Assembly: GCA_934338065.1 (NCBI GenBank)
Contig: CAKRGX010000011.1
Span: 3,682 to 67,681 of the forward strand
Direction of reading: 5' to 3'
DNA: 64,000 bases
Origin: an uncultured Eubacterium sp.
GTDB lineage: Bacteria; Bacillota; Clostridia; Lachnospirales; Lachnospiraceae
Position 1 is the first letter of the stretch, and the number at the start of each line of letters is the position of its first letter. Of the stretch, positions 26,902 to 35,688 are shown piece by piece. The notes beneath the pieces are model-generated. The model was not told the DNA's origin, searched no databases, and was given only the letters and a program-made list of their open reading frames with translations. The position numbers and the translations under genes were made by a program.

Positions 26902-28065
26902 CTAATTAGCCAGAATTGCCAGAGTCTGGCCTTCTTCTACGCCCTGATTTACCAGATAACAGGTATCTTGTTTATAGTTACTAACGATGTAACGTTTATG
27001 TAGTTTTCCTTTTTCAACAACATATACATACAGCTTGGTTCGTTCATTTTCCTGCTCTTCATATACTGCTTTCGCATCAACAATCAGTGCGTCTTCCACC
27101 TTCATGCTTACACCGGTTAAAAATAAGTTATACTTTTCAAAGTTATATTTTTGACGATCCGCTTTAGATATCTGAATCAACTGCGAAGCTTCTTCTGATG
27201 CACCCCCTTGCGGTCCATCCGTTGTCTCTTCTCCGGCATCCATAAGATTATCTGTTGAGATCACCTTTCCTTTCACCTTGTGTTCTATATCATCCGACGT
27301 ACTGCCCAGACCTACATCCACGGTCATATTGTAACGCATTCCGGTCCCATCTTCAGCCTGTACCAGAAAGTCTTTTTCATTTCTGATAACCATCAGTGTA
27401 TCACCAGTTGCTGATTCTCCTTCTATTTCTCCGCGGGAAACAACTTCTCCCACCGTTCCCGAATACTTAGCCTTAAGAACCGCTCTCTTTCTTTTCTGAA
27501 CCAGTACATGATAGTCATGTTCCTTCTTCCTTACGTTCTTTCCAGACTTCTGTACTTCCTTGTACTCTCTTTGTAAACGCTCTAATTCAATCCTTGCTAT
27601 TTTTTTCTCTGATGCATTAGTGAGGTTTTTAATCAAACGTTCTTTTTCAAGCACCTCATTTCGTTTACTCTTGAGATTATTATCATATTCAGCCTTCGCC
27701 TGCTCCATTTCCAATTTCTTCTTTTCCATCGTTGTATTGGAGTATTTTACATGATAGATGGCAAGGGTATCTCCTTTGTTAACCTTTTGATCGTTTTTTA
27801 CACATATTTTGTCAACAATGGCGTGTGCATCGTTGATGGAAACCGCTTTTTCATCTTGATAAACGAGCGTACCTGTTGTCGATATCTTTTCTTCATAGGT
27901 TTCTTTGGTTACTTTTGTCGTTTTATAATGGTCCTGTTTCTTTTTTGTCTTGTCTGCTTTATATATCAACACTTCCGACTTTGTCTGCTGCCGGCCACAT
28001 GCAGTAATCACAAGGGCAGAAAACAGGAGAACCGTGACCCACCTAATCTTGTACATAGACTGCAT
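26902..28065 (-). CDS. Lipoprotein membrane-fusion adaptor (HlyD-like) 3
   Basis: 387 residues with signal and lipobox VITACGR. The order is lipoyl half (GTLVYQDEKAVSINDAHAIV), a coiled-coil hairpin (about 105-180, rich in Lys/Glu), second lipoyl half (AVLKAKYSGTVGEVVSRGEI), and beta-barrel plus membrane-proximal domain. YknX/MacA-like, anchored by lipid on the outer face of the membrane. It lies 10 bp from the permease gene and overlaps the preceding adaptor by 23 bp. The short coiled coil suits a Gram-positive exporter with no outer-membrane partner. Confidence 0.87.
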   Translation of the reverse strand: MQSMYKIRWVTVLLFSALVITACGRQQTKSEVLIYKADKTKKKQDHYKTTKVTKETYEEKISTTGTLVYQDEKAVSINDAHAIVDKICVKNDQKVNKGDTLAIYHVKYSNTTMEKKKLEMEQAKAEYDNNLKSKRNEVLEKERLIKNLTNASEKKIARIELERLQREYKEVQKSGKNVRKKEHDYHVLVQKRKRAVLKAKYSGTVGEVVSRGEIEGESATGDTLMVIRNEKDFLVQAEDGTGMRYNMTVDVGLGSTSDDIEHKVKGKVISTDNLMDAGEETTDGPQGGASEEASQLIQISKADRQKYNFEKYNLFLTGVSMKVEDALIVDAKAVYEEQENERTKLYVYVVEKGKLHKRYIVSNYKQDTCYLVNQGVEEGQTLAILAN

Positions 28066-29173
28066 CTCCTTCCTTTACCCCTGTCAGAATCTGTGTATAC
28101 GCATCCGTTGCCGTCCCTACTGTTACACTAACTTTTTTCTTTGCATTTCCTTTCATAAGGTACACATAACTGTCACTCTTTGTACGATATACGGCATTAC
28201 TTGGAACAACAAGCGCATCCTTTTCCGTATTATTATACAAGTCAACGGAAACCGAATCTCCAACCGATACATTGACATCTTTTTTATAATTAAAATATGT
28301 GTTTTTCGGATAATTTCCCATCTCGACATCAAACTGGGACACATCCTGTTCTTCTACCGAAACTTCATACTTATGACCATTGATCATTGCGTGATAACTG
28401 CTTGCTTTATTCAAAACAGAATTTCCAATATATTCTGTCCTTATTTTCGTCTTTTCCATATCAGCAATATTAATCACGACGCCACCACCGCTGATAAAGT
28501 CACCCGGCGATATTGTTTTGCTTAATACTTCTCCATTGACACTGGAGTACAACTTATCCAATTTTGTTTTCGATCTTGCCTGCTGCAGATCTTCTTTCAG
28601 GTTGGCAACCATCGTGCCCTGTAATTCCTTTTGCTGCTTGAGTTTCAATTCTTCTGTCTTAATATTTTCCTTCTGTGCTATGATCTGCTTGTTATAAGCG
28701 TTTCTGTCTTTCTTTAACACCGCTTTGGCAAGTTTTTTTTTCGTATTATTTAGTTCTTCCTTGAGCTGTTGAATTTTATTTTTCGCAGTTTCATTTAATT
28801 CTGTATTTTCTTCCAGCAGGTCCCTTAACTCCTTTTGCAGATCCTTTACCGTTGTATCTGCCCCTTTCAACGTAGCCAGAAGCTGCCCTTTCTTAACCTT
28901 ATCTCCAATCTCAACTTTCACAGATGCCACCTGACCGGCATTTACAAAATACATACCTTTAATGTCCGGTACGATTTCCCCCTGATAAGAATTCATACTG
29001 CCAAAATCCATCTTTTTTACTGTAGCAGTATCGATATCCACTCCAACCGGTTCTACAAGTTTTGGAACATTAACATTTTTCCTTTCACTCTGACACCCTG
29101 TACAACTTATCAGGACCATCCCCATTGTCAAAACGAGAACACCTATTTGATTTATCTGTGATTTTCTGATCAT
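28043..29173 (-). CDS. Lipoprotein membrane-fusion adaptor (HlyD-like) 2
   Basis: 376 residues with signal and lipobox ISCTGCQS, first lipoyl half (VSVKV-type EIGDKVKKGQLLATLKGAD), a longer coiled coil (about 105-200), second half (LYSSVNGEVLSKTISPGDFI) and barrel (YHAMINGHKYEVSVEEQDVS; VGDSVSVDLYNN). Related in layout to its two neighbours but clearly divergent in sequence, so not a recent duplicate. It is the middle of three consecutive adaptor genes. Confidence 0.86.
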   Translation of the reverse strand: MIRKSQINQIGVLVLTMGMVLISCTGCQSERKNVNVPKLVEPVGVDIDTATVKKMDFGSMNSYQGEIVPDIKGMYFVNAGQVASVKVEIGDKVKKGQLLATLKGADTTVKDLQKELRDLLEENTELNETAKNKIQQLKEELNNTKKKLAKAVLKKDRNAYNKQIIAQKENIKTEELKLKQQKELQGTMVANLKEDLQQARSKTKLDKLYSSVNGEVLSKTISPGDFISGGGVVINIADMEKTKIRTEYIGNSVLNKASSYHAMINGHKYEVSVEEQDVSQFDVEMGNYPKNTYFNYKKDVNVSVGDSVSVDLYNNTEKDALVVPSNAVYRTKSDSYVYLMKGNAKKKVSVTVGTATDAYTQILTGVKEGDAVYVQD

Positions 29174-29194
29174 TTCTCTTCCTCCTTGTTTTGA

Positions 29195-30226
29195 CTAATT
29201 GGTGATAACCTGCTCATTTTCCTTTAGTCCACTTGTTATCTCTACTTCATTGTTAATGGTTTCGCCAAGAGTAACTTCCCTCGTTTCTTTCACACCATTT
29301 CTGCCTTCCATGTAAACAACTTTCCTGCCACCCATGTCGTAGATCAATGCTAACGGCAGGGCGATCACATCTTTCTTTTCTTTTAATATAAGATCAACAG
29401 TACCGATCGCACCATTTTTTATAGACCCGATATTTTTCGGATATAAATATAACTGCTCTGCCGATTGTTTTTTTACTTTTGCTTTATATTGTCTTCCGGA
29501 TACAGTTACTGTTACCTCTTCACCCTCTTTGTATTGACCGGCATACTTTGTTTTGCAGGAAAAACGATTCTTTTTCTCCCCCTGCACTTTTACAAGAACA
29601 TTGTTCGTATTCGCATAACCTCCGTCAAAAGAGTGGTCTGCCATCACCACCGTACCGCTTACCTCCGATGTGATCACAGCACTTTGGATCGTTTCCTGTG
29701 CCTCTTTCATATCCAATTGTGTCAACTGCATGCCGGATTGACAATTTTTTATCTGGGCATCATACTGCGAACGAACATTTTCTTTTTCTTCCTTTGTTCC
29801 TCCCGTCTTTGCCAGTTGTTCCAGTTCACGCTTCTTCATTTCCTGTGCCTGCCTGATCTGAAGGCGTAAACTTTCCACCTGACGTTTATTTTCTTTCAAC
29901 TGTTCTTCTGTTTCATCATCATATAACTGAACAAGTACCATTCCCTTTTTTACATGCTGGCCTTTCTTCACGCATACTTTCTTTATCTGCTCTCCCTCAT
30001 CTGTTCCCGTAATCTCAACTGATTTAGTTCCCTGATACGTTGCAGAAATCGATTCCTTCTGTACCATATTGCCACGCGTAACTGTATATTTGTTATAATG
30101 GTTTCCTTCATATTCTTTTACAACCGGTGCAGCGTCAAACTCTTCTTCTGTTGGCAGTATCCTACATCCACACAATACGCATCCCACCAATAGGCAAGTC
30201 CCCAAAACCTTAACTTTCCCTCTCAT
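29195..30226 (-). CDS. Lipoprotein membrane-fusion adaptor (HlyD-like) 1
   Basis: About 343 residues with signal and lipobox VLCGCRI. First lipoyl half KKVCVKKGQHVKKGMVLVQL, coiled coil (about 90-150), second half SGTVVMADHSFDGGYAN, then a barrel with VTVTVSGRQYKAKVKKQ. The frame opens at 30235; ATG 30226 (MRGKVKVLGT) gives the more usual signal peptide. It is the first of the three adaptor genes and lies 18 bp after the AI-2E-family gene. Confidence 0.85.
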   Translation of the reverse strand: MRGKVKVLGTCLLVGCVLCGCRILPTEEEFDAAPVVKEYEGNHYNKYTVTRGNMVQKESISATYQGTKSVEITGTDEGEQIKKVCVKKGQHVKKGMVLVQLYDDETEEQLKENKRQVESLRLQIRQAQEMKKRELEQLAKTGGTKEEKENVRSQYDAQIKNCQSGMQLTQLDMKEAQETIQSAVITSEVSGTVVMADHSFDGGYANTNNVLVKVQGEKKNRFSCKTKYAGQYKEGEEVTVTVSGRQYKAKVKKQSAEQLYLYPKNIGSIKNGAIGTVDLILKEKKDVIALPLALIYDMGGRKVVYMEGRNGVKETREVTLGETINNEVEITSGLKENEQVITN

Positions 30227-30244
30227 CTCTGTCATCCTTTCCGA

Positions 30245-31495
30245 TTATTCATCCTTCTCTGTTTCCTCTTCCGCATCTTCTATATTTCTTCTGTCCCGAT
30301 AATACGAAGTCTCCGTCGGCATACTTTTCCCTGCCAGCCTTGCTGCACACCACCTCTTGGCTATCCGGTACATGATGGCAAATACCGGCACAGCGCAGAT
30401 CATACCAAGAAGGCCAAACAGAGACCCAAAAAAGAGAATGGAAAATAGTATCCAAAAACTTCCTAAACCAATGGAATCCCCCAAGATCTTTGGTCCAAGT
30501 ACATTGCCATCAAACTGCATCAGAATAATGATCAAAACAAGAAACAGAATTCCTTTCGACGGACTCGCAATAAAGACAAGTATTGTGCTCGGAATAATAC
30601 CTATGTACTGTCCAAAAAACGGAATAATATTCGTCACACCGATCAACACGCTGATCAATACCGTATACGGAATTCCCGCAATATTCATAATAATAAAGGT
30701 CAACACACCGACTACCAGCGAATCAATAATCTTGCCACTGATAAACTTTGCAAAGATTCTATGTGTCTCACCTAAAACTTCTAATGCCCGATTTACTTTG
30801 CGTGTAGGAAAAAACGCATACATAATTTTCTTTAACTGAGCACAAAAATTTTCCTTACTTCCCATCAGATAAATGGATACGATCAAACCAATGATCAGGT
30901 TCATTACCACATTCGCCGCATTAACTACTCCGTCTGTCACCATCGACAACAGCTTATTGCTGTTAGGCAGAAGATCATTTTGCAGCCATGCCAGCAATTT
31001 TTCATATATGTTACCGGAAAATTGTGCATAATAATCCGCCAGCTTAGGATTGGAACGGAACATATGATTTCCCCAGTCCACTACATTTTGATAATACCCT
31101 GGAAGATTCCGCGTCAGACTCGTAACACTGTTGACAATCTCAGGTACTACCAGCATAAATAATCCAAAGATAAGAAACAGTGCAAATACCAGAACCGTAA
31201 ATACCGAGCACCCTCTGGCAGCACTTTTTGCCTTCGTCTTCTTCTCTTTAAAAATTTTTTGCCATAATGGAATGTAAACATACTGATCCATTTTATTGAC
31301 AAGAGGGCTGAGAAGGTATGCTACCATAATTCCAATATACACCGGATATAGTGCAGAATTAATGGCAGAGAGAACACTTCCCAGCCCACTTAAGTTATTA
31401 AAAATCGTATACACAATAACGGCTGCCACAATAACGCATAACGCAGTCACCCCGGCATTCCAATAAGCCTCATACTTTTTTTGCGGACGCTTCAC
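30245..31495 (-). CDS. AI-2E family (PerM/YtvI-like) membrane permease
   Basis: 416 residues with about eight membrane segments in the family pattern: two N-terminal (about 15-60), one around 95-115, then the C-terminal cluster (LIIGLIVSIYLMGSKENF; IAGIPYTVLISVLIGVTNIIPFFG; LVLIIILMQFDGNVLGPKIL; LFSILFFGSLFGLLGM). Conserved PFFG and the GPKILG motif identify the family, whose members export signals or ions. Gene order suggests it heads the export operon. A perfect palindrome lies just upstream (31516-31539). Confidence 0.88.
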   Translation of the reverse strand: MKRPQKKYEAYWNAGVTALCVIVAAVIVYTIFNNLSGLGSVLSAINSALYPVYIGIMVAYLLSPLVNKMDQYVYIPLWQKIFKEKKTKAKSAARGCSVFTVLVFALFLIFGLFMLVVPEIVNSVTSLTRNLPGYYQNVVDWGNHMFRSNPKLADYYAQFSGNIYEKLLAWLQNDLLPNSNKLLSMVTDGVVNAANVVMNLIIGLIVSIYLMGSKENFCAQLKKIMYAFFPTRKVNRALEVLGETHRIFAKFISGKIIDSLVVGVLTFIIMNIAGIPYTVLISVLIGVTNIIPFFGQYIGIIPSTILVFIASPSKGILFLVLIIILMQFDGNVLGPKILGDSIGLGSFWILFSILFFGSLFGLLGMICAVPVFAIMYRIAKRWCAARLAGKSMPTETSYYRDRRNIEDAEEETEKDE

Positions 31496-31515
31496 CTAAT
31501 CTCCCCACTTTCAAG

Positions 31516-31539
31516 CAATAATCATAGATATGATTATTG
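31516..31539. promoter_or_regulatory. Perfect 24-bp palindrome upstream of the AI-2E/exporter operon
   Basis: Two 11-base arms (CAATAATCATA and TATGATTATTG) separated by GA. It lies 21 bases before the ATG of the permease gene and about 48 bases after the end of spoVAE. AT-rich arms and absence of a following T run favour an operator over a terminator. Confidence 0.45.
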
Positions 31540-31586
31540 TATCACAGTTGAGAAATCAAGTAAACCATGAAAATATTTACAAATCT

Positions 31587-31940
31587 TTACTTCATTTTTG
31601 ACTTAAATACCAGACTAGCCAGATATCCCATGATCAGTGCACCTGATATGCCAACGGCCGCACTTTCCAGCCCCCCATAAAAAGTCCCAATAAATCCCTG
31701 CTGGTCTACCGCCTCTTTTACCCCCTTAAAAAGCAAATGTCCGAATCCGATCAGCGGCACAGAAGCCCCCGACTTTGCCCAGTCAACAAACGGCTCATAC
31801 CACCCGAAAAAGCTTATAACCGCACCGATGCAGACAAGGCCGACCATAATTCTTCCCGGAAGAAGATTTGTATTATCCATGACAACCTGTACGATTGCAC
31901 AGATCGCACCACCCACTAGAAAAGCAATCAGATATTCCAT
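31587..31940 (-). CDS. spoVAE: Stage V sporulation protein AE
   Basis: 117 residues, hydrophobic, about four membrane segments. SpoVAE is part of the spore inner-membrane channel for Ca-dipicolinic acid. Start MEYLIAFLVGG at 31940 lies inside the tail of the spoVAD region with an AGGAGG-type site; upstream codons to 31997 are shadow. Family landmarks: AIVQVVMDNTNLLPGRIMVGL, PLIGFGHLLFKGVK and GGLESAAVGISGAL. Its paralogy to SpoVAC is visible (GAGTIVPITGFAN versus GASVPLIGFGH). Confidence 0.93.
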   Translation of the reverse strand: MEYLIAFLVGGAICAIVQVVMDNTNLLPGRIMVGLVCIGAVISFFGWYEPFVDWAKSGASVPLIGFGHLLFKGVKEAVDQQGFIGTFYGGLESAAVGISGALIMGYLASLVFKSKMK

Positions 31941-31944
31941 ACAC

Positions 31945-33048
31945 TTACACCTCCTTTCCCGATCCCGGTATTGCTTCCAGCATGACCGCATGAGCAATAC
32001 CCGGTATAGAATTTCCCTCGTTAAAACTCACTGTAGAAAGAAGTGCGCCTGTTGGAACAAATAAAACATGTTTCCATTCATTCTTCCGCATTTTTTCCAA
32101 TATATATCCGCACAAAGTAATCGCACTGCATCCGCAGCCGCTTCCTCCGGCATTCGTCCCCTGTTCCTTGTTATAATAAATCTCGGTTCCACAGTCAAAA
32201 TGCTGTTTTTCAATGTCATATCCATACCCTCGCAGCATATCAATGAGGATTCTCTGGCCGATCGTTCCCAGATCCCCGGTTACTATACGATCATAATAAT
32301 CCGGTCCGATTCCCATATCTTTGAAATTGTGCAAAATGACATCGCAGGCAGCAGGTGCCATACAAGCTCCCATATTCATACTGTCCTTAATTCCGTAATC
32401 CGTGATGACACCGGTGGTAACACCATAAACCTCCACATAGCCAATTTCTTTTCTTTTCCAGCGTGCCCTGTCGGAAGCCAATACAACGGCACCGCTTCCT
32501 GTCACCGTCCACGTAGAAGAATATGGGCGCTGACTGCCATATGCCAGCGGATAGCGAAACTGTTTTTCTGCACTGGCAAAATGGCTGGATGTCAACGCAA
32601 CCACATAATCAGCAAATTCTCCATCGATCAACATAGAAGCAATTGCCAGTGATTCTCCCATTGTGGAACATGCGCCATAGACACCGAACATCGGTATGTT
32701 AAAATTCATAATACCAAACGAAGTAGCAATCAACTGCCCCAAAAGATCCCCCGCAACCAGATAACGAATTTCTTTTGGTTCGAGTCCTGCTTTTCGCAGG
32801 GCAATCTGTGTTGCCATCTGCTGCATTTTGCTCTCTGCCTCTTCCCACGTCTGGCCGCCAAACATAGGATCCGTTTCCACATAATCAAAACAGCTTCCAT
32901 ACGTTCCATTTCCCTCCTTTTCACCGGCAACACTTCCTGCTCCGATGATAACAGGAGGATGAGAAAACACAACACTGCGTTTTCCCACCATTTTCTTTTC
33001 CTTCATAACCACACTACACTCCATTCTGCAGACGGTCTCTTCTGCCAT
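31945..33048 (-). CDS. spoVAD: Stage V sporulation protein AD
   Basis: 367 residues with a thiolase-like fold; binds dipicolinic acid and is the soluble partner of the SpoVAC/AE channel. Visible: GSCFDYVETDPMFGGQTWEE, GVYGACSTMGESLAIASMLI (the Cys site region) and SGCGCSAITLCGYI. The start is uncertain: 33048 has a weak AAAGG site, while Met15 and Met20 give an N-terminus closer to the family (MVGKRSVVFSHPPVII). It is separated from spoVAC by the ZIP gene. Confidence 0.94.
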   Translation of the reverse strand: MAEETVCRMECSVVMKEKKMVGKRSVVFSHPPVIIGAGSVAGEKEGNGTYGSCFDYVETDPMFGGQTWEEAESKMQQMATQIALRKAGLEPKEIRYLVAGDLLGQLIATSFGIMNFNIPMFGVYGACSTMGESLAIASMLIDGEFADYVVALTSSHFASAEKQFRYPLAYGSQRPYSSTWTVTGSGAVVLASDRARWKRKEIGYVEVYGVTTGVITDYGIKDSMNMGACMAPAACDVILHNFKDMGIGPDYYDRIVTGDLGTIGQRILIDMLRGYGYDIEKQHFDCGTEIYYNKEQGTNAGGSGCGCSAITLCGYILEKMRKNEWKHVLFVPTGALLSTVSFNEGNSIPGIAHAVMLEAIPGSGKEV

Positions 33049-33115
33049 AAATAACCTTTACGAATAGTATGGTTAGATTTTTATTCTTTATTCCTTGTGA
33101 CACAAAAAATATCCG

Positions 33116-33889
33116 CTATCCCAATGCCACATCCAGAATCATCATCAGCGTAAAACCAAATGCCACACCTATGGTACCAATATTGGTATGCTCTCCCGAC
33201 TGCGATTCCGGTATCAGTTCTTCAACAACCACGTAGATCATCGCACCTGCAGCAAAAGACAAAAAGTAAGGTAAAAACGGGACAATAAACCCAGTCAGAA
33301 AAATAGTAAGTAAAGCCCCTATCGGCTCTACCAGTCCGGACATCACCCCCCAGACAAAAGCTTTCTGTTTGGAAACCCCTGAACTGCAAAGAGGCATGGA
33401 TATGATCGCCCCCTCTGGAAAATTCTGGATCGCAATACCAATGGCCAGTGCAAAGGCCCCCGTAATGGTAATCTCCGTATTCTCCATCAAAGCACCGGCA
33501 AAAGTAACGCCAACCGCCATACCTTCCGGTAAGTTATGAAGCGTAACTGCCAGGACAAGCATTGTTGACTTTCCAAGTTTTGTTTTTACACCTTCCGGTT
33601 TTTCGCTGTCAATATGTAAATGGGGAATCAAGCTGTCCAAAGCAAGTAAAAACAGCATCCCCATAATAAACCCGATAGTTGCCGGAATCCACGCAATCGT
33701 CCCCTGTTTGTCTGCCATATCGATCGCAGGGATCAATAATGACCAGACAGAGGCGGCAATCATCACTCCTGATGCAAAGCCCAAAAGCAGTTTTTCTAAT
33801 TTTCTGTTCATACTTCCTCTCATCAAGAACACCATTGCCGCCCCCAATGCCGTTCCAAAGAAAGGAATACTAAGTCCTGACCAGATCAT
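33116..33889 (-). CDS. ZIP family metal transporter
   Basis: 257 residues with about eight membrane helices, GufA/ZupT-like. The ZIP signature is in helix IV-V: LHNLPEGMAVGV and QNFPEGAIISMPL, with metal-binding His, Asn and Glu residues. ATG at 33889 follows AAGGGGGAAG; the frame opens at 33919. The gene lies between spoVAC (104-bp gap) and spoVAD (67-bp gap) on the same strand, an unusual place that suggests divalent metal uptake tied to sporulation or a later insertion. The metal (zinc, iron or manganese) cannot be read from sequence. Confidence 0.92.
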   Translation of the reverse strand: MIWSGLSIPFFGTALGAAMVFLMRGSMNRKLEKLLLGFASGVMIAASVWSLLIPAIDMADKQGTIAWIPATIGFIMGMLFLLALDSLIPHLHIDSEKPEGVKTKLGKSTMLVLAVTLHNLPEGMAVGVTFAGALMENTEITITGAFALAIGIAIQNFPEGAIISMPLCSSGVSKQKAFVWGVMSGLVEPIGALLTIFLTGFIVPFLPYFLSFAAGAMIYVVVEELIPESQSGEHTNIGTIGVAFGFTLMMILDVALG

Positions 33890-33993
33890 ACAACTTCCCC
33901 CTTTCTTATGTGCCAGCATATATCTTTTCTTCTACTATAACTATATGCTTTTTGTCGCAAAATGTCACTTATTTTTTATCATAAAATGTTATA

Positions 33994-34485
33994 TCAAAAT
34001 AATCTCCCTATCCAATAGATCACTCCCAGGATCCAGCTACAGAACACGCCATACAAAATAACGGGACCGGCAATCGTAAAGATCTTGCATCCCACGCCGA
34101 ATACCCATCCTTCTTCTTTAAACTCAATCGCCGGTGCAGCAACTGAGTTAGCAAATCCCGTAATCGGCACAATCGTTCCTGCCCCAGCAAAATTAGCCAG
34201 TTTCTGATATAGATTCAAACCGGTAAAAAGAATGCTTAAGAAGATCAGGGATAACGTTGTATACAAAGTTGCCGTATCCTTAACCAGCCCCATTGACAAA
34301 TACAGATTAGTAAGTGCCTGTCCTAGAACACAGATCAGTCCACCAACCAGATAAGCCTTGCACAAATTAATAAACCAGCTTTTTTTTGGTGTATTTTCTT
34401 TTACATATTCATTATACATCTTGTCTTTTTTCTGAGGCTCCCTCTCATGGAGCACCTCTTTGATATCAACCTTTTCTTTGGACAT
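33994..34485 (-). CDS. spoVAC: Stage V sporulation protein AC
   Basis: 163 residues: a polar N-terminus (1-45), then about four membrane segments. SpoVAC forms the mechanosensitive channel subunit for dipicolinic acid. AKAYLVGGLICVLGQAL-type helix 1, then GAGTIVPITGFANSV and FKEEGWVFGVGCKIFTIAGP. ATG at 34485 (MSKEKVDIK) has GGGAG with 7-nt spacing; the longer frame to 34725 overlaps spoVAB and is shadow. Confidence 0.93.
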   Translation of the reverse strand: MSKEKVDIKEVLHEREPQKKDKMYNEYVKENTPKKSWFINLCKAYLVGGLICVLGQALTNLYLSMGLVKDTATLYTTLSLIFLSILFTGLNLYQKLANFAGAGTIVPITGFANSVAAPAIEFKEEGWVFGVGCKIFTIAGPVILYGVFCSWILGVIYWIGRLF

Positions 34486-34499
34486 TTTCATACTCCCTT

Positions 34500-34913
34500 C
34501 TATACAAAAAATTGAAATAATGTTCCTGCCAGCTTTCCAGCCGCAAGTGCAGCAACAAGAATAGGAAATCCCTCTTTGATCTGAAGGCGGTTGACAAAGA
34601 TAGGCAGAAGCCTGAGCATCTCTGCCAGCGCCATTGCCAGACATCCTACATAGATACCTGCCGTCACGCCATAAAGAGCCAGAAAAAAGACTGACGCATG
34701 AAATGGCACCATAAAAACAATCCAAATATTTCCCAGTGTGCCTCCCAGAATGATCATGCGTTCATAACAAACAATATGTCGTTCCGTCTTCGTCCTTGCC
34801 GCCATCCGGGGAACGATGCCAAGCATCGTGATGAAAGCAAATACACCGGCAGCAACGGCAAACCCACAACATAATCCAAAAAATCCGAGAAAAATCCATT
34901 TAATTGCTATCAA
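34500..34913 (-). CDS. spoVAB: Stage V sporulation protein AB
   Basis: 137 residues with four membrane segments and the SpoVAB landmark FAFITMLGIVPRMAARTKT (residues about 20-38). No ATG fits; TTG at 34911-34913, inside the last codons of spoVAA and behind GGGAGG, gives the family N-terminus (LIAIKWIFLGF). The overlap implies translational coupling. Role within SpoVA is known only generally. Confidence 0.9.
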   Translation of the reverse strand: MIAIKWIFLGFFGLCCGFAVAAGVFAFITMLGIVPRMAARTKTERHIVCYERMIILGGTLGNIWIVFMVPFHASVFFLALYGVTAGIYVGCLAMALAEMLRLLPIFVNRLQIKEGFPILVAALAAGKLAGTLFQFFV

Positions 34914-35532
34914 TCGTATGTCCCTCCCTTGACGCGCGAGCGATAAGCGCTTTGTTGACCTGCTCCTCATACGTATGCATCTCCACCTGAATCGGCGTCG
35001 GATCATCCTTAATCTTTTTCCTGCGGAAATGATTGTAAAACACAAGAATTCCCACTGGCAGACCTATTGCATAACATATTTCAATAATTGATCCCCCTGT
35101 CTTTTTTGTACCCATAACAAGTTCATACACTTTGTCAAAAACAGAAGATACATTGACGTCTTCATTAAATGTCATGATTGTAAACGCTGCTCCAAATAAA
35201 ATAATCACGGATACGAGTATTGTTTTCAGATACTCACTCCATCTACTCATTTCTTTCTTATCCGGATGCTCATAATCAATAACAAAATCTCTCTCTCCAA
35301 GGTTTTCTATTACCAGATTAGGGTAAACTTTATGAATTCCTTCATAAACCTTAGCAATAGTAAACATGTTTTTCTGCGGAGCATCATTTGGCAGCGTATA
35401 AAACGTCTCTTTCTCCAATTTTTGAACAATTGCTTTGTTCGTACAGTATAACGTCGCAATATCTTTAAAAGTAATGCTTTTCTTCGAGACAGGAATATTT
35501 TGTTCTATCTTTATATATAGTACTTCTTCCAT
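34900..35532 (-). CDS. spoVAA: Stage V sporulation protein AA
   Basis: 210 residues: a soluble N-terminal domain (about 1-90, VLYIKIEQNIPVSKKSITFK) and two membrane segments (about 105-125 and 150-170), as in SpoVAA. It starts within the end of the tiny membrane ORF at 35511-35666 and overlaps spoVAB by 14 bp. First canonical gene of the spoVA operon. Confidence 0.93.
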   Translation of the reverse strand: MEEVLYIKIEQNIPVSKKSITFKDIATLYCTNKAIVQKLEKETFYTLPNDAPQKNMFTIAKVYEGIHKVYPNLVIENLGERDFVIDYEHPDKKEMSRWSEYLKTILVSVIILFGAAFTIMTFNEDVNVSSVFDKVYELVMGTKKTGGSIIEICYAIGLPVGILVFYNHFRRKKIKDDPTPIQVEMHTYEEQVNKALIARASREGHTIDSN

Positions 35533-35666
35533 TCTACGTACTCCTTCACTAACGTTCCCTTGTTTTTGGGAGTCGTTTTACTTTCATTTTGATTGGAACG
35601 ATAAAGAACAACCGTAGCAACAGCAAGCAAAGCAATAGCAATGGTAACAATACCGATTTTCTTCAC
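35511..35666 (-). CDS. 51-codon single-pass membrane ORF between sigF and spoVAA
   Basis: Starts at GTG (35664-35666) behind AAGGAAG and ends at TAA (35511-35513), overlapping spoVAA by 22 bp. The product begins MKKIGIVTIAIALLAVATVV, one N-terminal membrane helix (about 3-21), then a polar tail (YRSNQNESKTTPKNK...). It is too short for usual gene callers with length cut-offs. Position and overlap suggest a genuine small sporulation membrane protein, expressed with spoVA. I do not recognise a family. Confidence 0.6.
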   Translation of the reverse strand: MKKIGIVTIAIALLAVATVVLYRSNQNESKTTPKNKGTLVKEYVEWKKYYI

Positions 35667-35688
35667 ATTCAACACTTCCTTTCGATAT

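Noticed and set aside
33994-34725. Full 243-codon frame as the spoVAC product
   Set aside because: The first 80 codons overlap spoVAB in another frame and lack family similarity; ATG 34485 with GGGAG is better.
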